Below, in pieces: positions 49,550 to 61,339 of a stretch of 64,000 bases of DNA. A program made the translations under genes and the position numbers. The first letter of the stretch is position 1. Every line of letters begins with the position of its first letter. The stretch is from Dillenia suffruticosa (taxonomy: Eukaryota > Streptophyta > Magnoliopsida > Dilleniales > Dilleniaceae), in the NCBI GenBank assembly GCA_033439265.1, contig JAVTVX010000015.1, forward strand, positions 23,551,947-23,615,946, written 5' to 3'. Below the pieces are notes generated by a model. It was not told the origin of the DNA. It ran no database searches and was given only the letters and a program-made list of their open reading frames with translations.

Positions 49550-49755
49550 TGCTGACCAAGTTCTGCACTGTGTGGAATAGCAAAACCAAGTTCTGCACAT
49601 GCAGAACTACATAGTTCTACTGTTCTGCACTGAGAACTATAAAGTTTTGTAGTCTGCACTGTGCAAAACAACAGAACCAAGTTTTGCACTATGCAAAACA
49701 CAGAACCTAGTTTTGCACATGCAGAACCACATAGTTTTGTAGTGCAGAACATGAT
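49550..49755 (+). repeat. Hairpin repeat cluster 1 (AGTTCTGCA/TGCAGAACT)
   Basis: About eight occurrences of AGTTYTGCA and TGCARAACY in both orientations, with spacers of 5-20 bp, often CACATGCAGAACNACATAG. Complementary arms can pair. Confidence 0.8.
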
Positions 49756-50495
49756 ATTTAGAGAAAATATTATGATATTATAATATTATAAATATTATAA
49801 TAATAAATATATTAAGTAAAATATTTTTAAAATTATTTTTAAATTAAAAAATTCATATTCGAAATAATTTTACGATTATATTAAAAATACTAGAAATATA
49901 CAAAATCTTTTTGTATTTATAAACATACTTTAATTTAATATTATGGTATTAGAAAAATTATAATTTTAAAAATACTAACTAAATATATTCAATTTTTTTT
50001 GCATATATAAAAGGGTAACAAACAACTTATCATATAGGTTTCAATACTTAGCCGAGGTAGACAAAAATGAGTTTGGGGTTTTGGAAGTGATTTTAATTTT
50101 GTTTTTATTTTTTATTTTTCGGTTTATATAGTTTGCGCATGAATAAAAATAAATTCTTAATAAATTATTTCATGAACTTTTTTAATTTTTTCAAGTGTTA
50201 TTTTAAGTACAGAACGATGTGGCTCTACACAGTGCAAAATAACAAAGTACAGAACGATGTAGTTCTGTGTAGCGCAAAACTACAAAATGTAAAACGATGT
50301 GGTTTTGTACAGTGCAGAACCACGAGTGTAGAACGACGTGGTTCTGCAAAGCGTAGAACCACATGGTTCTACGCGGTGTAGACTGTAGATCGATGTGGTT
50401 TTGTACTGCGTAGAACTTCAACATTTTTTTCAAATCTTTTAACAAAACTGTCGAATATAATAACAAAGTAGTGGAGAAATTCAAATTGGTGATTA
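49738..50495 (+). repeat. Duplicated block C, copy 1
   Basis: Runs from GTGCAGAACATGATATTTAG through an AT-rich core, AAAAGGGYAACARACAACTTA, CCGAGGTAGACAAAAATGAG and a hairpin-repeat cluster (50210-50415) to AGTAGTGGAGAAATTCAAAT. It is matched in the same order by 51505-52625. Two inverted partial copies lie at 56385-56800 and 57868-58400. Confidence 0.85.
50210..50415 (+). repeat. Hairpin repeat cluster 2, units of about 40-45 bp
   Basis: Units alternate GTACAGAACGATGTGGTTCT and GTGCAGAACCACG-like phrases: an ACGATGTGG core flanked by complementary AGAAC and GTTCT arms. Confidence 0.8.
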
Positions 50496-50889
50496 AAAAT
50501 TTTTTAGAAGAATTACATTTCTAAGATATCAAAATCTTTATGGGATAGAGAGACAGTTACTTCAAAAATAAAAAAAAAAGATTTAATGTATGTCATTTTA
50601 GAAATTATGTTTCATTAGTTTATTATAATTCGTTAAATTTAAGAAAAAAATTTAGCACACAGAATTAACATAATACGCTTTGATAATTCCATGGTTCGTA
50701 GAACAAAATTGACTGTATTTCGCATAACTAACATGATTTCATAGTTCTGCGTAGTAAGCTATTTTTTTCCCTTTGTATAAAATTATATTTGGAATATTTT
50801 ATCTTTCATGATATGATAATACTATTTTTATGGAAAAAATTCCATCAAATAAAACAGTGTCTTCTTTTTTTTTTTTGTGTTATCGAATA

Positions 50890-50920
50890 CTAGCATGTGT
50901 GCGATAGGTATAGCGCACGA
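50890..50920 (-). mobile_element. Candidate Helitron 3' terminus (minus strand)
   Basis: On the minus strand, GTGCGCTATACCTATCGCAC can form a stem with a 5-bp base. It is followed 5 nt later by CTAG and then T, matching the hairpin plus CTRR plus T pattern of Helitron 3' ends. A possible 5' end in the same orientation lies near 58926. Confidence 0.4.
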
Positions 50921-51354
50921 CTTTTATTTTTTCTACTCAAAGTGATCGATAAAAATAATAAAATATTATTATAATATTGGCATGTTAAAAACATAATCAA
51001 AATATATCTTAACTATTAATTTATTAATTTATTTTACGTATTAGATTGTGTTAAATTGAAAAGTAAAAACAAAAAAATTAAAGTGGTGAAAAATTCTACA
51101 CTACAGAACTAAGTTCTACACGTTTTGCAGTGTAGAACTACAAAATATTATAATTTAGCACCTAAAAAAAATAATTCGTCGACGAAAACATTACAAATAT
51201 TTTGGATACTTTTTATAACTTATCTCCTCAAAACATGCATTTTTTATATATTTTAGATTTTAGACATGTATTAATATTATTCAGATATTTTTTTCATTTT
51301 AATTTATAATATTTAGATCGAATTTAAACAAATGAGAATGAAAAAAATGGACAC

Positions 51355-51510
51355 AGTGCCCTATAGAACTACATAGTTCTACACATACAGAACTATATAG
51401 TTCTGCACATGCAGAACCATAGAATACAGAACCAAGTTCTGCACTGTGTAGAATACAGAACCAAGTTCTGCACATGCATAACCACATAGTTTTGTAGTTC
51501 AACAGTGCAG
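51355..51510 (+). repeat. Hairpin repeat cluster 3
   Basis: Copies of ACATAGTTCTRCACATRCAG and GAACCAAGTTCTGCAC, matching cluster 1 in content. It precedes block C copy 2 just as cluster 1 precedes copy 1. Confidence 0.8.
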
Positions 51511-52625
51511 AACATGATATTTAGAGAAAATATTATGATATTATAATATTATAAATATTATAATAAAAAAAATATTAAGTAAAATATATTTGAAAATATT
51601 TTTATTTTAAAAAATTCATATTCGAAATAATTTTACGATTATATTAAAAATATTAGAAATATGCACATTTTTTTTCATTTATAAAAATACTTTAATTTAA
51701 TATTATAGAATTATAAAAATTATAATTTTAAAAATACTAACTTAAAATAAGCAATTTTTTTGCATATATAAAAGGGCAACAGACAACTTATTATATAGGT
51801 TTCAATCTTAGTCGAGGTGGACAAAAATGAGTTTGGGGTTTCGGAAGTGATTTTAATTTTGCGTTTATTTTTTATTTTTCGGTTTATATAGTTTGCGTCT
51901 GAATAAAGATAAATTTTTAATAAATTAATTTATAAACTTTTTAAATTTTTTCAAGTTTATTTCAAGTACAGAACGACATGGTTTTGCGCAGTGTAGAACT
52001 ACAAAGTGCAAAACGACGTACTTTTGCATAGCGCAAAACCACGAGTGCAAAACGATGTGATTCTACAAAACGCAAAACCACCCTGTTCTGCAGAACCACA
52101 TGGTTCTGCACAATGCAAAACAATGCGGTTCTGCATTGCGCAGAACTTCAACATTTTTTTCAATTTTTTTTTTAATTTTTAAATTAAAAAAATTTATAAT
52201 TATATTAAAAATATCAAAATTATTTGAAATAAATGATGATTAGAGAAAATATTACAATATTATAATATTATAAAAATTATTATAATAAAAATATTAAGTA
52301 AAAAATATTTGAAAATATTTTTAAATTAAAAAAATTATATTCGAAATAAATTTACGATTATATTAAAAATACAAAAAAATATGCAATTATGCAACTAATA
52401 TTTTTTTCTATATTTTTCTTTTCAGTCTGTAGTTGGCCTTCTTTTTCGATCTTGTCTCGAAATCCGTCTCTAATTTTCTTCTTCATATAATTGCTTTTTT
52501 ATCTAATAAGGAAATATTAAACGGAAATGAAGAAAATTTCATCAAAATTTTCAAGTTGTGACTCTGTTTAGTACACAAAACTGCCAAACATAACAACAAA
52601 GTAGTGGAGAAATTCAAATTGATTG
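51505..52625 (+). repeat. Duplicated block C, copy 2
   Basis: Parallels 49738-50495: GTGCAGAACATGATATTTAG, the AT-rich core, GTCGAGGTGGACAAAAATG, a hairpin cluster (51965-52150), then an insertion-rich AT stretch before AGTAGTGGAGAAATTCAAAT. It is followed by segment S copy 2. Confidence 0.85.
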
Positions 52626-52689
52626 CCAGCCTTCTGTGATTAGACTTTCTCTTCTCGTTTTATTTACCGTGTAGATGGAGTTGTGTGAT

Positions 52690-52990
52690 CTTATTAGTCA
52701 TTATAAAAGGGGGCCTCTTTATCTATTTCTCACTCTCAGTAGGGCAAATGGAGAAATTCAATTGCTCGTTATAGAAGTGATTGCTCTCTTCTTTGCTATG
52801 AAAGTTTGTGTTTGTCTTTCTCATTTTTTAACATTTATTTTGTTCCGCTTTATTCTACCTTTATTTTGCTTACTGTTTTTCGCATTTATTTCTGATTAAA
52901 AAATGTTAACTTTTTTTAGTTCTTGTTGAGGAGTGTGGTATGTCTAATAATGATGATTATGGTGTATGGTGGCGATTCATCTGTTCTGAA
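52690..52990 (+). repeat. Segment S, copy 2
   Basis: Counterpart of 49020-49360. The ORF at 52675-52899 (74 codons) belongs to it and shows no known domain. Confidence 0.6.
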
Positions 52991-55240
52991 ACCATTTTAA
53001 AAGATGTTGACAAGTTTTTCTATATAAAAGTGGTTAGATTTTGATTTTCCTTTCACTTTTCTAAATTGCGCTATCTTTTGTTAGGAGTTTATTGGTTCTG
53101 CGTATTGAATATCACGCTTGTCAATATAAATTAGAACTTGCACTCTTAGTGTCCTGTAAATTTTAAGCATGGATGCTATTCTTTTGAAATTTGTGGAGGA
53201 CAAGTAGTCATAGGAGGTTACACCGGAAACTTTGAAATTTGTCAGCTCTTTAGGGTCCCAAATTTGTTGATTTGAGAGTGATTTTTAAGAACTTATAGTT
53301 CAGAGTAGAATTTGGAGATTTCTAAATTAATTATTTTTAGAACAAATTAAACCTTAATATCCATGTGTTATGGTTCTTTCAACATTTCAACTAAAACTGT
53401 AATTTCAATGAACCAGGTTGCTACAAGCTTTGCTGCAGAGGGATTATTTTTTATGAGTGAGCTAAAGTAATGGAATGATTTGTATGGAGAAGAAGGTTCA
53501 TGGAAGAGGCAACAGTTGACTTACTTTCTTTAGACAAGTGAAGAGCAGAATTTATGATAAAATCAGTTTCATTCTTTAAAAATGGGGTTAGAATTTGAGG
53601 AAAGCCCAAAACCCCCTTTCAACTAAGAGAGAGGCTCAACAATGTCAGCCTGAGACGTTCATTTGGAAAGTTTAGCCGTAGCTTCATAGCCTCCTATACA
53701 ACAATGTCCTTGTAACTAAAACCTACCAAAAAAAAAAAACTCACATCAACAGTGTCAACAATATTTGTTTTAAATGGTTTCTTTGGCATTCATGTGTCAT
53801 GCTTGAGAGACAAGAAAATTATATAGCCATTCTACAGCCTAATTCCTACCACTGTATGGGTTTTAGGTTATTATAAATGTGTGGTATTTGAAACATGGTT
53901 ATGGGATTCTAGATAGTTACATAGATTTATATTGAATTTGTTCCATATCTTGTATTCATATAGTTTATATAGTAGTATTTTGTACATTGTTCTTGTGTAA
54001 AATCAGTTTCTCCCTTTCTTTGCTTCATGTTTGTTTATAATCTTTTCCTTTTACCCTTACCCTTTTGATACAAGGTCATATTATTTGGTTGACTCAATTT
54101 GATGCTCCACCGCTGGTGTAACTCCATCACCAGAGAAGACTTTATTTTTTTATTTTGTCTTTATATTTTTATTAGAAGGTCAGAAATTAGGAATTGATTT
54201 TCCTTTTGTTTTTCTATGTAAATGAGCTTGGTGGCCGCAGTTGGTCTTTCATCCCAAATGGTGAATACCAGCCAGCGGCCTTCTTTTCATGGGGACATGC
54301 CATCCCATTTGGAGTTTCGTGTCTAACCCCACCCTACTTAGCCTTTTAGGGTACAAATAAGTCATTTTAATGTAAATAATAAATTGTTTATTTAAATAAT
54401 TTAAATATTAAATAATTTTTTATGAATAAAAATGAGAAAATTAACATATATGATGCTTAAATTTGATTTTTTAATTAATAAATTTAATTTTGAAGACAAA
54501 ATTTTTAATATTTAGAAAAAAAAACCCACTAAAAGTAAGGTGTTGGCTTGAAATGCTTAAAAAACCTAAGACTCTCCCCGATTTCTATTATCTTCCCCTA
54601 TATCTCTCTCTTTAACTTGTGATTTATATCGTCATTAGAAACTCCTAATTAACTTTGAATTGTAAGCATTAATCATACAATTTCGGAAACAAAAATTAAT
54701 TATTTTGATGTTTAATCTACTTTGAAATGCTATAACTTTGAAGATATGGTTTGATATTATTTTGTGTGCCTTAATTTCGAAACTAAACCAAGTAAGACAC
54801 ACCATTGACTACATCAACTATATTCTACGTTGCTTACGTCTTAGGTTTATTATGCTAGAGTTAACCTAGGGTTTAGTTGCCTCAGACCAGATATGTTTGA
54901 TAGTTCGTCAGCCCATTGAGCATATTTTCCTTTCTATTTGGTGTTTTTTACGTTCTAAAGAAAAAAATGATAATCAACTGAGTTACTAGATTTGTTTTCT
55001 TTCTTTTAATTATTTAATTTCTTTTATGATGTCGAATTTAATATTATATTATTTTAATTATTTAATTATTTTAATCGATTTATTATTTTATTATTATTTT
55101 CTATTTAAAATCCTTAATTTTAAAATTTTTTAATATTTATAAAAAATAATTCAATGATATCGTTCAGGTATATCAAAAAGGAAAAATTAATAAGGAGTGA
55201 GATAAGAACAGAAAAAAAAAACAACACACATTATGGTGTG
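52991..55240. other. Unassigned AT-rich region
   Basis: No coding region is supported. The text at 53400-53560 and 54060-54330 is less AT-rich than its surroundings and could be remnants of a transcribed unit, but no reading frame or splice pattern is convincing. Confidence 0.4.
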
Positions 55241-55249
55241 GCGGTTGTT

Positions 55250-55735
55250 GGTTCTTCACTATACTTCAATATTATAAGAATGTTATCGCAGAACCACCAA
55301 TATTATAAAAATGTTATCACAGAACCATTAATATTATAAAAATGCCATCACAGAATCACCAATTTACAAGAATGGTATCGCAGAATCATCAAACCACCAA
55401 TTTATAAGAATGTCTTCGCAAAACTACCAATATTACAAAAATGTTATCGGAGAACTACCAATATTATAAGAGTGTCATTGCAGAACCACCAATATTACAA
55501 GAGCGCCATTGGAGAACCATCGATATTACAAGAATGCCATTTCTATAGTTTTACAGAACTATCAATATTACAAAAATGCAATTGCAAAACTACTAATTTA
55601 CAAGAATACCATTACAAAACTAACAATATTACAAAAATGCTATTGTCATAGTTCTGTGGATAGTTCTTCATTATGTTTCAATATTATAAGAATGTCAATA
55701 TAGAATTACTAATATTACAAGAATTTCATTATAAA
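55250..55735 (+). repeat. ~34-bp tandem repeat, about 12-13 units
   Basis: Units follow the pattern CAGAACCACCAATATTA, then YAARAATGYYATYG. The array opens and closes with related TTCTTCA...TTCAATATTATAAGAATG phrases (55252-55290 and 55664-55695). The CAGAAC core links it to the hairpin repeats around it. Confidence 0.85.
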
Positions 55736-56384
55736 AAATAAATATATGTAAAAAATATTATAATTTTATTATATACAAAATATTCGTGCATACATTAAAA
55801 TACTTTAATACTAATATTAAGATATTAGAAAAAATTATGATTTTAAAAGTACTAAATAAAAAAAATTCATATATTTTTATATTAAAAAATATCTAAAAGT
55901 GTTATATTAAAATATTATATAATAAATAATTTTTTTGTTATAATATGATACTATAAAAATATTTTTTAAAATTCTAAGTATACGCAAAATACTGATAATT
56001 TTATTAAAAAAATTTATGATTCTACTAAAAATATAACAACGATTTGAAATAAATGATATATATTAAAAATATTTTAACACATATGCACTATTACTCAAAC
56101 ATTAAGTGCCCAAGTTCTGTGAGTTCTGTATCGTGTAGAACTATATAATACAGAGCCATATAGTTTTGCACCTAATACAAAATATAAAAATATTAAATAA
56201 TAAAAGAAAATTATGTCATTCAATGATTTAATTTAAGTAAGTTTATAAATTTTTTTATCTAATTTAAAATTATATAAGAATAAAACATTTAATTTAAATA
56301 TTTAGATATTTATTTAATATTAAATTTATTATGTATTAAATATATTATATTAAAATGGAAAAGTATATTTAATTATATTAGACA

Positions 56385-56800
56385 TTTAATTACTTTTTCA
56401 TGTATTTTTGTGTGGATAGACATATTTTATTTAAAATAACAAAAAAATATTTTTTTTGGACAAACTTTTCGAATTTTCAGAAATAACATTTGAGAAAAGT
56501 TTAAAAATTCATGAACCAATTTATTAAAAATTTATCTTTATTCATACACAAACTATATAAACTGAAAAATAAAAAATAAGGGTGAAATTAAAATCACTTC
56601 AGAATCCCAAAACTCATTTTTGTCCACCTCGACTAAGCTTTTTTGCCTTCACCAACAATTTTTTTTTTTAATTATGTTCTACGAAGTGGAGAACTATAAA
56701 TGGTTTTGCGAAGTACAGAACTATCAGGTGGTTTTGTGAAGTGCAGAACTACCAAAATAGTTTTGTCAAGTAAAAACTATTCTAATTTTTTGTAGGTAAA
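56385..56800 (-). repeat. Inverted partial copy of block C (copy 3)
   Basis: The reverse complement of 56460-56640 matches the AGTCGAGGTGGACAAAAATG to TTCATGAAC part of block C. It continues into a short hairpin cluster (56680-56780) with GAAGTRCAGAACTA units. Confidence 0.8.
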
Positions 56801-57000
56801 CAATATTTAGGTTAAAGTTTAATATTTGGTTCAGATAAAATATTAATTTTAATGTTTAATTTTTTAAATTACTTTTAATATTATATAAATATTAAAATAT
56901 TAAAATTAATTTTTAAAATTTTTATTTTTTAAAAGCTTTAAATCAAATATTAATATTTATGAATTTTTTATAGTTAAATTTTTAAATATTATAATTTTAG

Positions 57001-57175
57001 ATTAAACCATTCAAGTGGTATTGATCCAAAGTGTTTTTGTTGTGGTTTTGGTCGATGGAAGCTCAGTATTTGGTGGACTGAGGGAGGACTTTTGTTGATC
57101 AAGCAAGGCTTTGGTTGACAAAGGAAGGACTGACTTTGGTCGATAAAACAGTCTACAAAAGCATTAAGCAAGAAT
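57001..57175. repeat. Degenerate GGTCGAT/GGTTGAC short repeats
   Basis: TTTGGTCGATGGAAG, TTTGGTGGACTGAGG, TTTGTTGATCAAG, TTTGGTTGACAAAGG and TTTGGTCGATAAAAC recur over about 130 bp. A minus-strand ORF of 60 codons covers it without known similarity. Confidence 0.5.
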
Positions 57176-57867
57176 CCAAGTCTATGAATTTTTAAATTCA
57201 GTTTATTTTCAAATCTTATTCATTTATTTGTAAATGAATTTAAAATTTTAATTTTATGTATTTTATAAAACTTTTAAATCTCTCTTTTCTTTTATTCTAT
57301 ATATTCTTCTCTTCTATATTTAGATTTTTTTTTGAAAATTACTCAATTTTTTAATCCAGTTCTTTTATACATTTTTATATTTATTCATTCAAATTTATAA
57401 TTATTTTTTTGATTTTGACATTTAAAAATTTTTAGATTAAATATTAATATTTATAAATTTTTTACACTTAAATTATTTAATATTTTGATTTTAAATTTTC
57501 ATATCAGATTTCTAATTTGATTTCAAATTTCTATCATCTTTACTCTGCATTTGGTTCCTCTCTGTCAGAATAATTAGTGTCTGCTCTACTCAAGAAAGAG
57601 ATTAATGGCAGTGGTGTTTACTGAGTAGCATATAGGTTCCAAAAATGGGTCATTTGAATTTTATAGGCAGTTTTATCACCCTTCCATTGAAAATTTCCTA
57701 TCTTTTATTTTATTAATATTAAAGTATTAATATTAATATTAAAATATTTTTACATTCACACAAATATTTTACATATAAAAATATTTTAGATGATTTAAGA
57801 AATGTATCAGTTAGATTAAAATTTTCATTTATAATTAATCTATTATTTGTACATAAACTATTAAAAA

Positions 57868-58400
57868 TTAATTACTTTTTCATGTATTTTTGTGTACATA
57901 GACATATTTTATTTAAAACAACAAAAAAATATTTTTTTGGACAAACTTTTAGATTTTTTAGAAATAATATTGGAGAAAATTTAAAAGGTTCATGAACCAA
58001 TTTATTAAAAATTTATCTTTATTCATACACAAATTATATAAACTAAAAAATAAAAAATAAAAGCGAATTTAAAATCACTTCTGAAATCCAAAACTTATTT
58101 TTGTCTACCACGACTAAGCTTTTCTGCCTTCGCCAACAAATTTTTTTTTAATTACGTTCTGTGAAGTGTAGAACTATAAATGGTTCTGCGAAAAGTGGAA
58201 TTAGCAAGTGGTTCTGCGAAGTGTAGAACTAAAATGTGATTCTGCGAAATACAGAACTACCAAGGTCATTATGCGAAATGCAGAGCTGCCAAGTGGTTCT
58301 GCGAAGTGCAGAACTGCCAAGATAGTTCTGCGAAGTGCAGAATTACCAAGTTAGTTCTGTCAAGTAAAAAGTATTCTGATTTTTTGTAGGTAAACAATAT
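57868..58400 (-). repeat. Inverted partial copy of block C (copy 4) with a 28-bp hairpin array
   Basis: A direct duplicate of 56385-56800. Its hairpin array (58150-58375) has seven to eight units of about 28 bp: GTTCTGCGAAGTGCAGAAC followed by about 9 bp (TRCCAAGTG). Each unit can fold into a 7-bp stem (GTTCTGC/GCAGAAC) with a 5-base loop. Confidence 0.85.
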
Positions 58401-60316
58401 TTGATTTAGAGTTTAATACTTGGTTCAGATAAAATATTAATTTTAATATTTAATTGGTTTAGATAAAATGTTTAGAGTTTAATATCAAAATTTTGGTTCA
58501 GAACTACCAAGATAGTTCTGTCAAGTTAAAACTATTCTAATTTTTTATTGGTAAACAATATTTGGTTTAGAGTTTCGTATTTTAATATTCAGATCTTGAC
58601 ATGGTTCTGCATAGCAGAACTACATAGTTCAGTGTACTATCTTATTATTCTAATATTCAATTTTTTAGAATATTTAAAATAATTTATTTGGATATTTGAT
58701 ATTTATTTAAATAAAATATGAAATTGTTATATAAAATGTGAAAATATTAAATGATGAATTAAAATAATATTATTAATATTTTTATTTAAATAGATTTATA
58801 AATATTTTTATAATTTAAAATTGTATAAGAATAAAAATTAACAAATTAAATATATAATTTTTAATAAATAACACGCACACCACGCACACTACAAGCTACA
58901 TTTTATCACACCTCTCTTTATATAGAAAAAAAAAAGGCTTAAAAAAAAAGGATATACAAGTACTCAAAAACAATTATGTCATTTAAACATTATATCATAT
59001 AATATTACACAAATAATTTTTTTCCAGATATAATTTATTTAATATCTAATTTATTTAATTTTAAATAAATATCTACACATTTAAATTAAATATTTAAATA
59101 TTTTTATTTTTATAAAATTTTAAATATCCTTCTATTCTTTTCTTTCTCTCTCTCCCTCTTTCTCTCTCTTCATTTATTACTCTACCTCTCTCTCTCTCTC
59201 TTCATATCAAATATCCCAATGGAGAAAAAAAATAAAATAAAAAATTCTTTACTGTGCAGAACTCCATAACTACAAATACCACAATTTAATATTTTATTTA
59301 AATATCAAATATCTCAAAATTGAGATTTAAATAATTGATTTTTCAAATTATTATTTAATATTATTTAAATATTTAAATATTTTAATTAAATTTCTAATTT
59401 TTTATTTCAATTATTATATTAATATTATGACATTCTAATATTTATTTTTATTCAAAAAATATTTTGCAAGAAAAAAATTTTATGAATGTTTTAGATAGTT
59501 TTAATACAATCTTAAATTTTTTTAATTAAAAATCTCTTCCATCGTAAAATTTTACAAATATTTTAGACATTTTTAATATAATCATAAAATTTTTTAATTA
59601 AATTATTATTTATCTTGCATAGTATTATAATATAATGCTTTTAATTTTTTTGTTAAAAATATTTTTAAATTTTTTTAATTGATATTTGTATGATAATAAA
59701 ATTGACAGAATTATAATATTATATAATATTATGGTATCTTTATTATACATCATTTATTTCAAATCTTTTTTACATTTTTAGATTAAAAAATTATATGATT
59801 ATATTAAAAATATCAAAAATATTTGAAATAAATGATGTTTAAAAAAAATTATTAAAATTTTATAATACTATAAAAGTTATAATAATATAAATATTAAGTA
59901 AAAAATATTTGAAAATATTTTGATATTAAAAATTTCATATTCGACGTATTTATCTTCACAAATTCATGTTCACCAATTGGCTACCATCTATCACTGCAAT
60001 CAAAATTAAAATCAATAGACAATCAGATTCAAAACAAAAATAAATTAAAACAGCTAATTTGTAGTCGAACTTAAGTTGTGATAAAAATATCTCACACAAC
60101 TTTTGTTACAAAATTTTGATTCCTACATATATTACCTTTTTACATTTTTTCTTTATAATATAAAAAATACGGACAATGAATCTTCTCCTAACCCAAGGCT
60201 CAGCCAAGGCCCACCTCCACAAAAACATACAGCCTTACACTTAAACCCCTAAACCCTATCGACAGCACATGGCACGGGGCATATCACCCCATTTTTCAAA
60301 CCCACTTAAAACTTTC

Positions 60317-60348
60317 CACCGCGCAAGCGCACGGTGTTCTCCTCCTAA
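60317..60348 (+). mobile_element. Candidate Helitron 3' terminus (plus strand)
   Basis: CACCGCGCAAGCGCACGGTG can form a stem based on CACCG/CGGTG. Eight nucleotides later comes CTAA followed by T, the CTRR|T signature. Just upstream is CACGGGGCATATCACCCC. No 5' TC end was identified to its left, so the element length is unknown. Confidence 0.45.
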
Positions 60349-60350
60349 TA

Positions 60351-60960
60351 TATATTAAAAAGCCATTGGTCGACAATTCGTGACAGCTCACGGTAGTTTG
60401 ATCTAAAGGTTTGCATAAAAAATTGTCGATTTTTATTTTTTAAAATGTGGAATCAAAAATGAATTTTTTGTTTAAAAATTCGTTAATTTATAGGAGATTA
60501 TGATATCGTCGACAACCATTCAATAATTAATAATTGAGATTTATCATACATAAGATTTTTAAAATAATCAAATATATTCATTGAAATTTGGAACTATATT
60601 TTGATTAATTTACTTTAAACATTATCGGACTCAATTTATAAGAGATTTATTTCTTTCATTCTTAAGTTTTAAATGATTAAAAAATCTAACACTCTTACTC
60701 ATTAACGGTGAAAAGTCTGGAACACTTGTACTCAACTCTTTGTTGGGATTGAGGCAAAATTGGTTATGTCTTTTGAGATTTTTATGATAACATTATAAAT
60801 TATTCCAACTTTGGATATCATGATTAGGTCTCAGTGATGTTTGATGTGTAGATGCACTTTCAAGCGTTCTCGTACTCCGCCTTTTGCTCTTCCCCCATTT
60901 TATGTTTATGTTATGCAACATTAGCCTGAAACAAACCCCCCCCCCCTCTCAAGAAAAAAG
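60351..60960 (+). repeat. Segmental duplication, copy 1
   Basis: Two blocks recur downstream in the same order. The one containing TTGGTCGACAATTCGTGRCA (60351-60490) matches 61340-61500. The one containing ATTATAAATTATTCCAACTT and TTATGTTATGCAACAT, then a poly-C run (60720-60955), matches 62196-62465. Confidence 0.85.
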
Positions 60961-61263
60961 GAAGAAGAAAAAAGGCCCCAACCCAATTGTTCTTGTATCA
61001 CTGTTCCTCCCCGGTAGTAAGGTCATGTTTCCAACCAGACTAAGGTTTGTGATTCATGATTCTGCAATAGGAACCAAAACCGGAATCAAAATTGTCTATA
61101 ATGTCCGAATACGATCCTTCATTTTAGAGAAATGGAAACCATGGGTTTAACCTTTCAATTTAAACTAAGAATCATCAATTTAAACTGTTAAAAATTGACG
61201 ATTTGAACTGATAATTCTTTTATAGAGTGACGGTTATACATAATATATTTTATATTAAATAGT

Positions 61264-61268
<5 letters not shown>

Positions 61269-61300
<32 letters not shown>
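61269..61300. repeat. (TA)16 microsatellite
   Basis: Perfect TA run between the two duplicated blocks. Confidence 0.92.
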
Positions 61301-61302
<2 letters not shown>

Positions 61303-61339
61303 TCGAGAGAGTTAAATAAATTAATAAAAAAATAAATTT

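Noticed and set aside
55250-55735. CRISPR-like regular array
   Set aside because: The setting is a plant nuclear genome, units are contiguous without unique spacers, and units drift gradually as in a minisatellite.
58150-58375. CRISPR-like palindromic repeats
   Set aside because: Spacers of about 9 bp are themselves repeated and too short, and there are no cas genes. It is a tandem minisatellite.
58886-58895. CACTACAAG, as at the end of a CACTA transposon
   Set aside because: No matching inverted CTTGTAGTG end or 3-bp duplication was found, and a single 9-bp match is expected by chance in AT-rich DNA of this size.
60884-61150. 88-codon plus-strand frame
   Set aside because: It starts in the duplicated segment, crosses a poly-C run and has no known domain.
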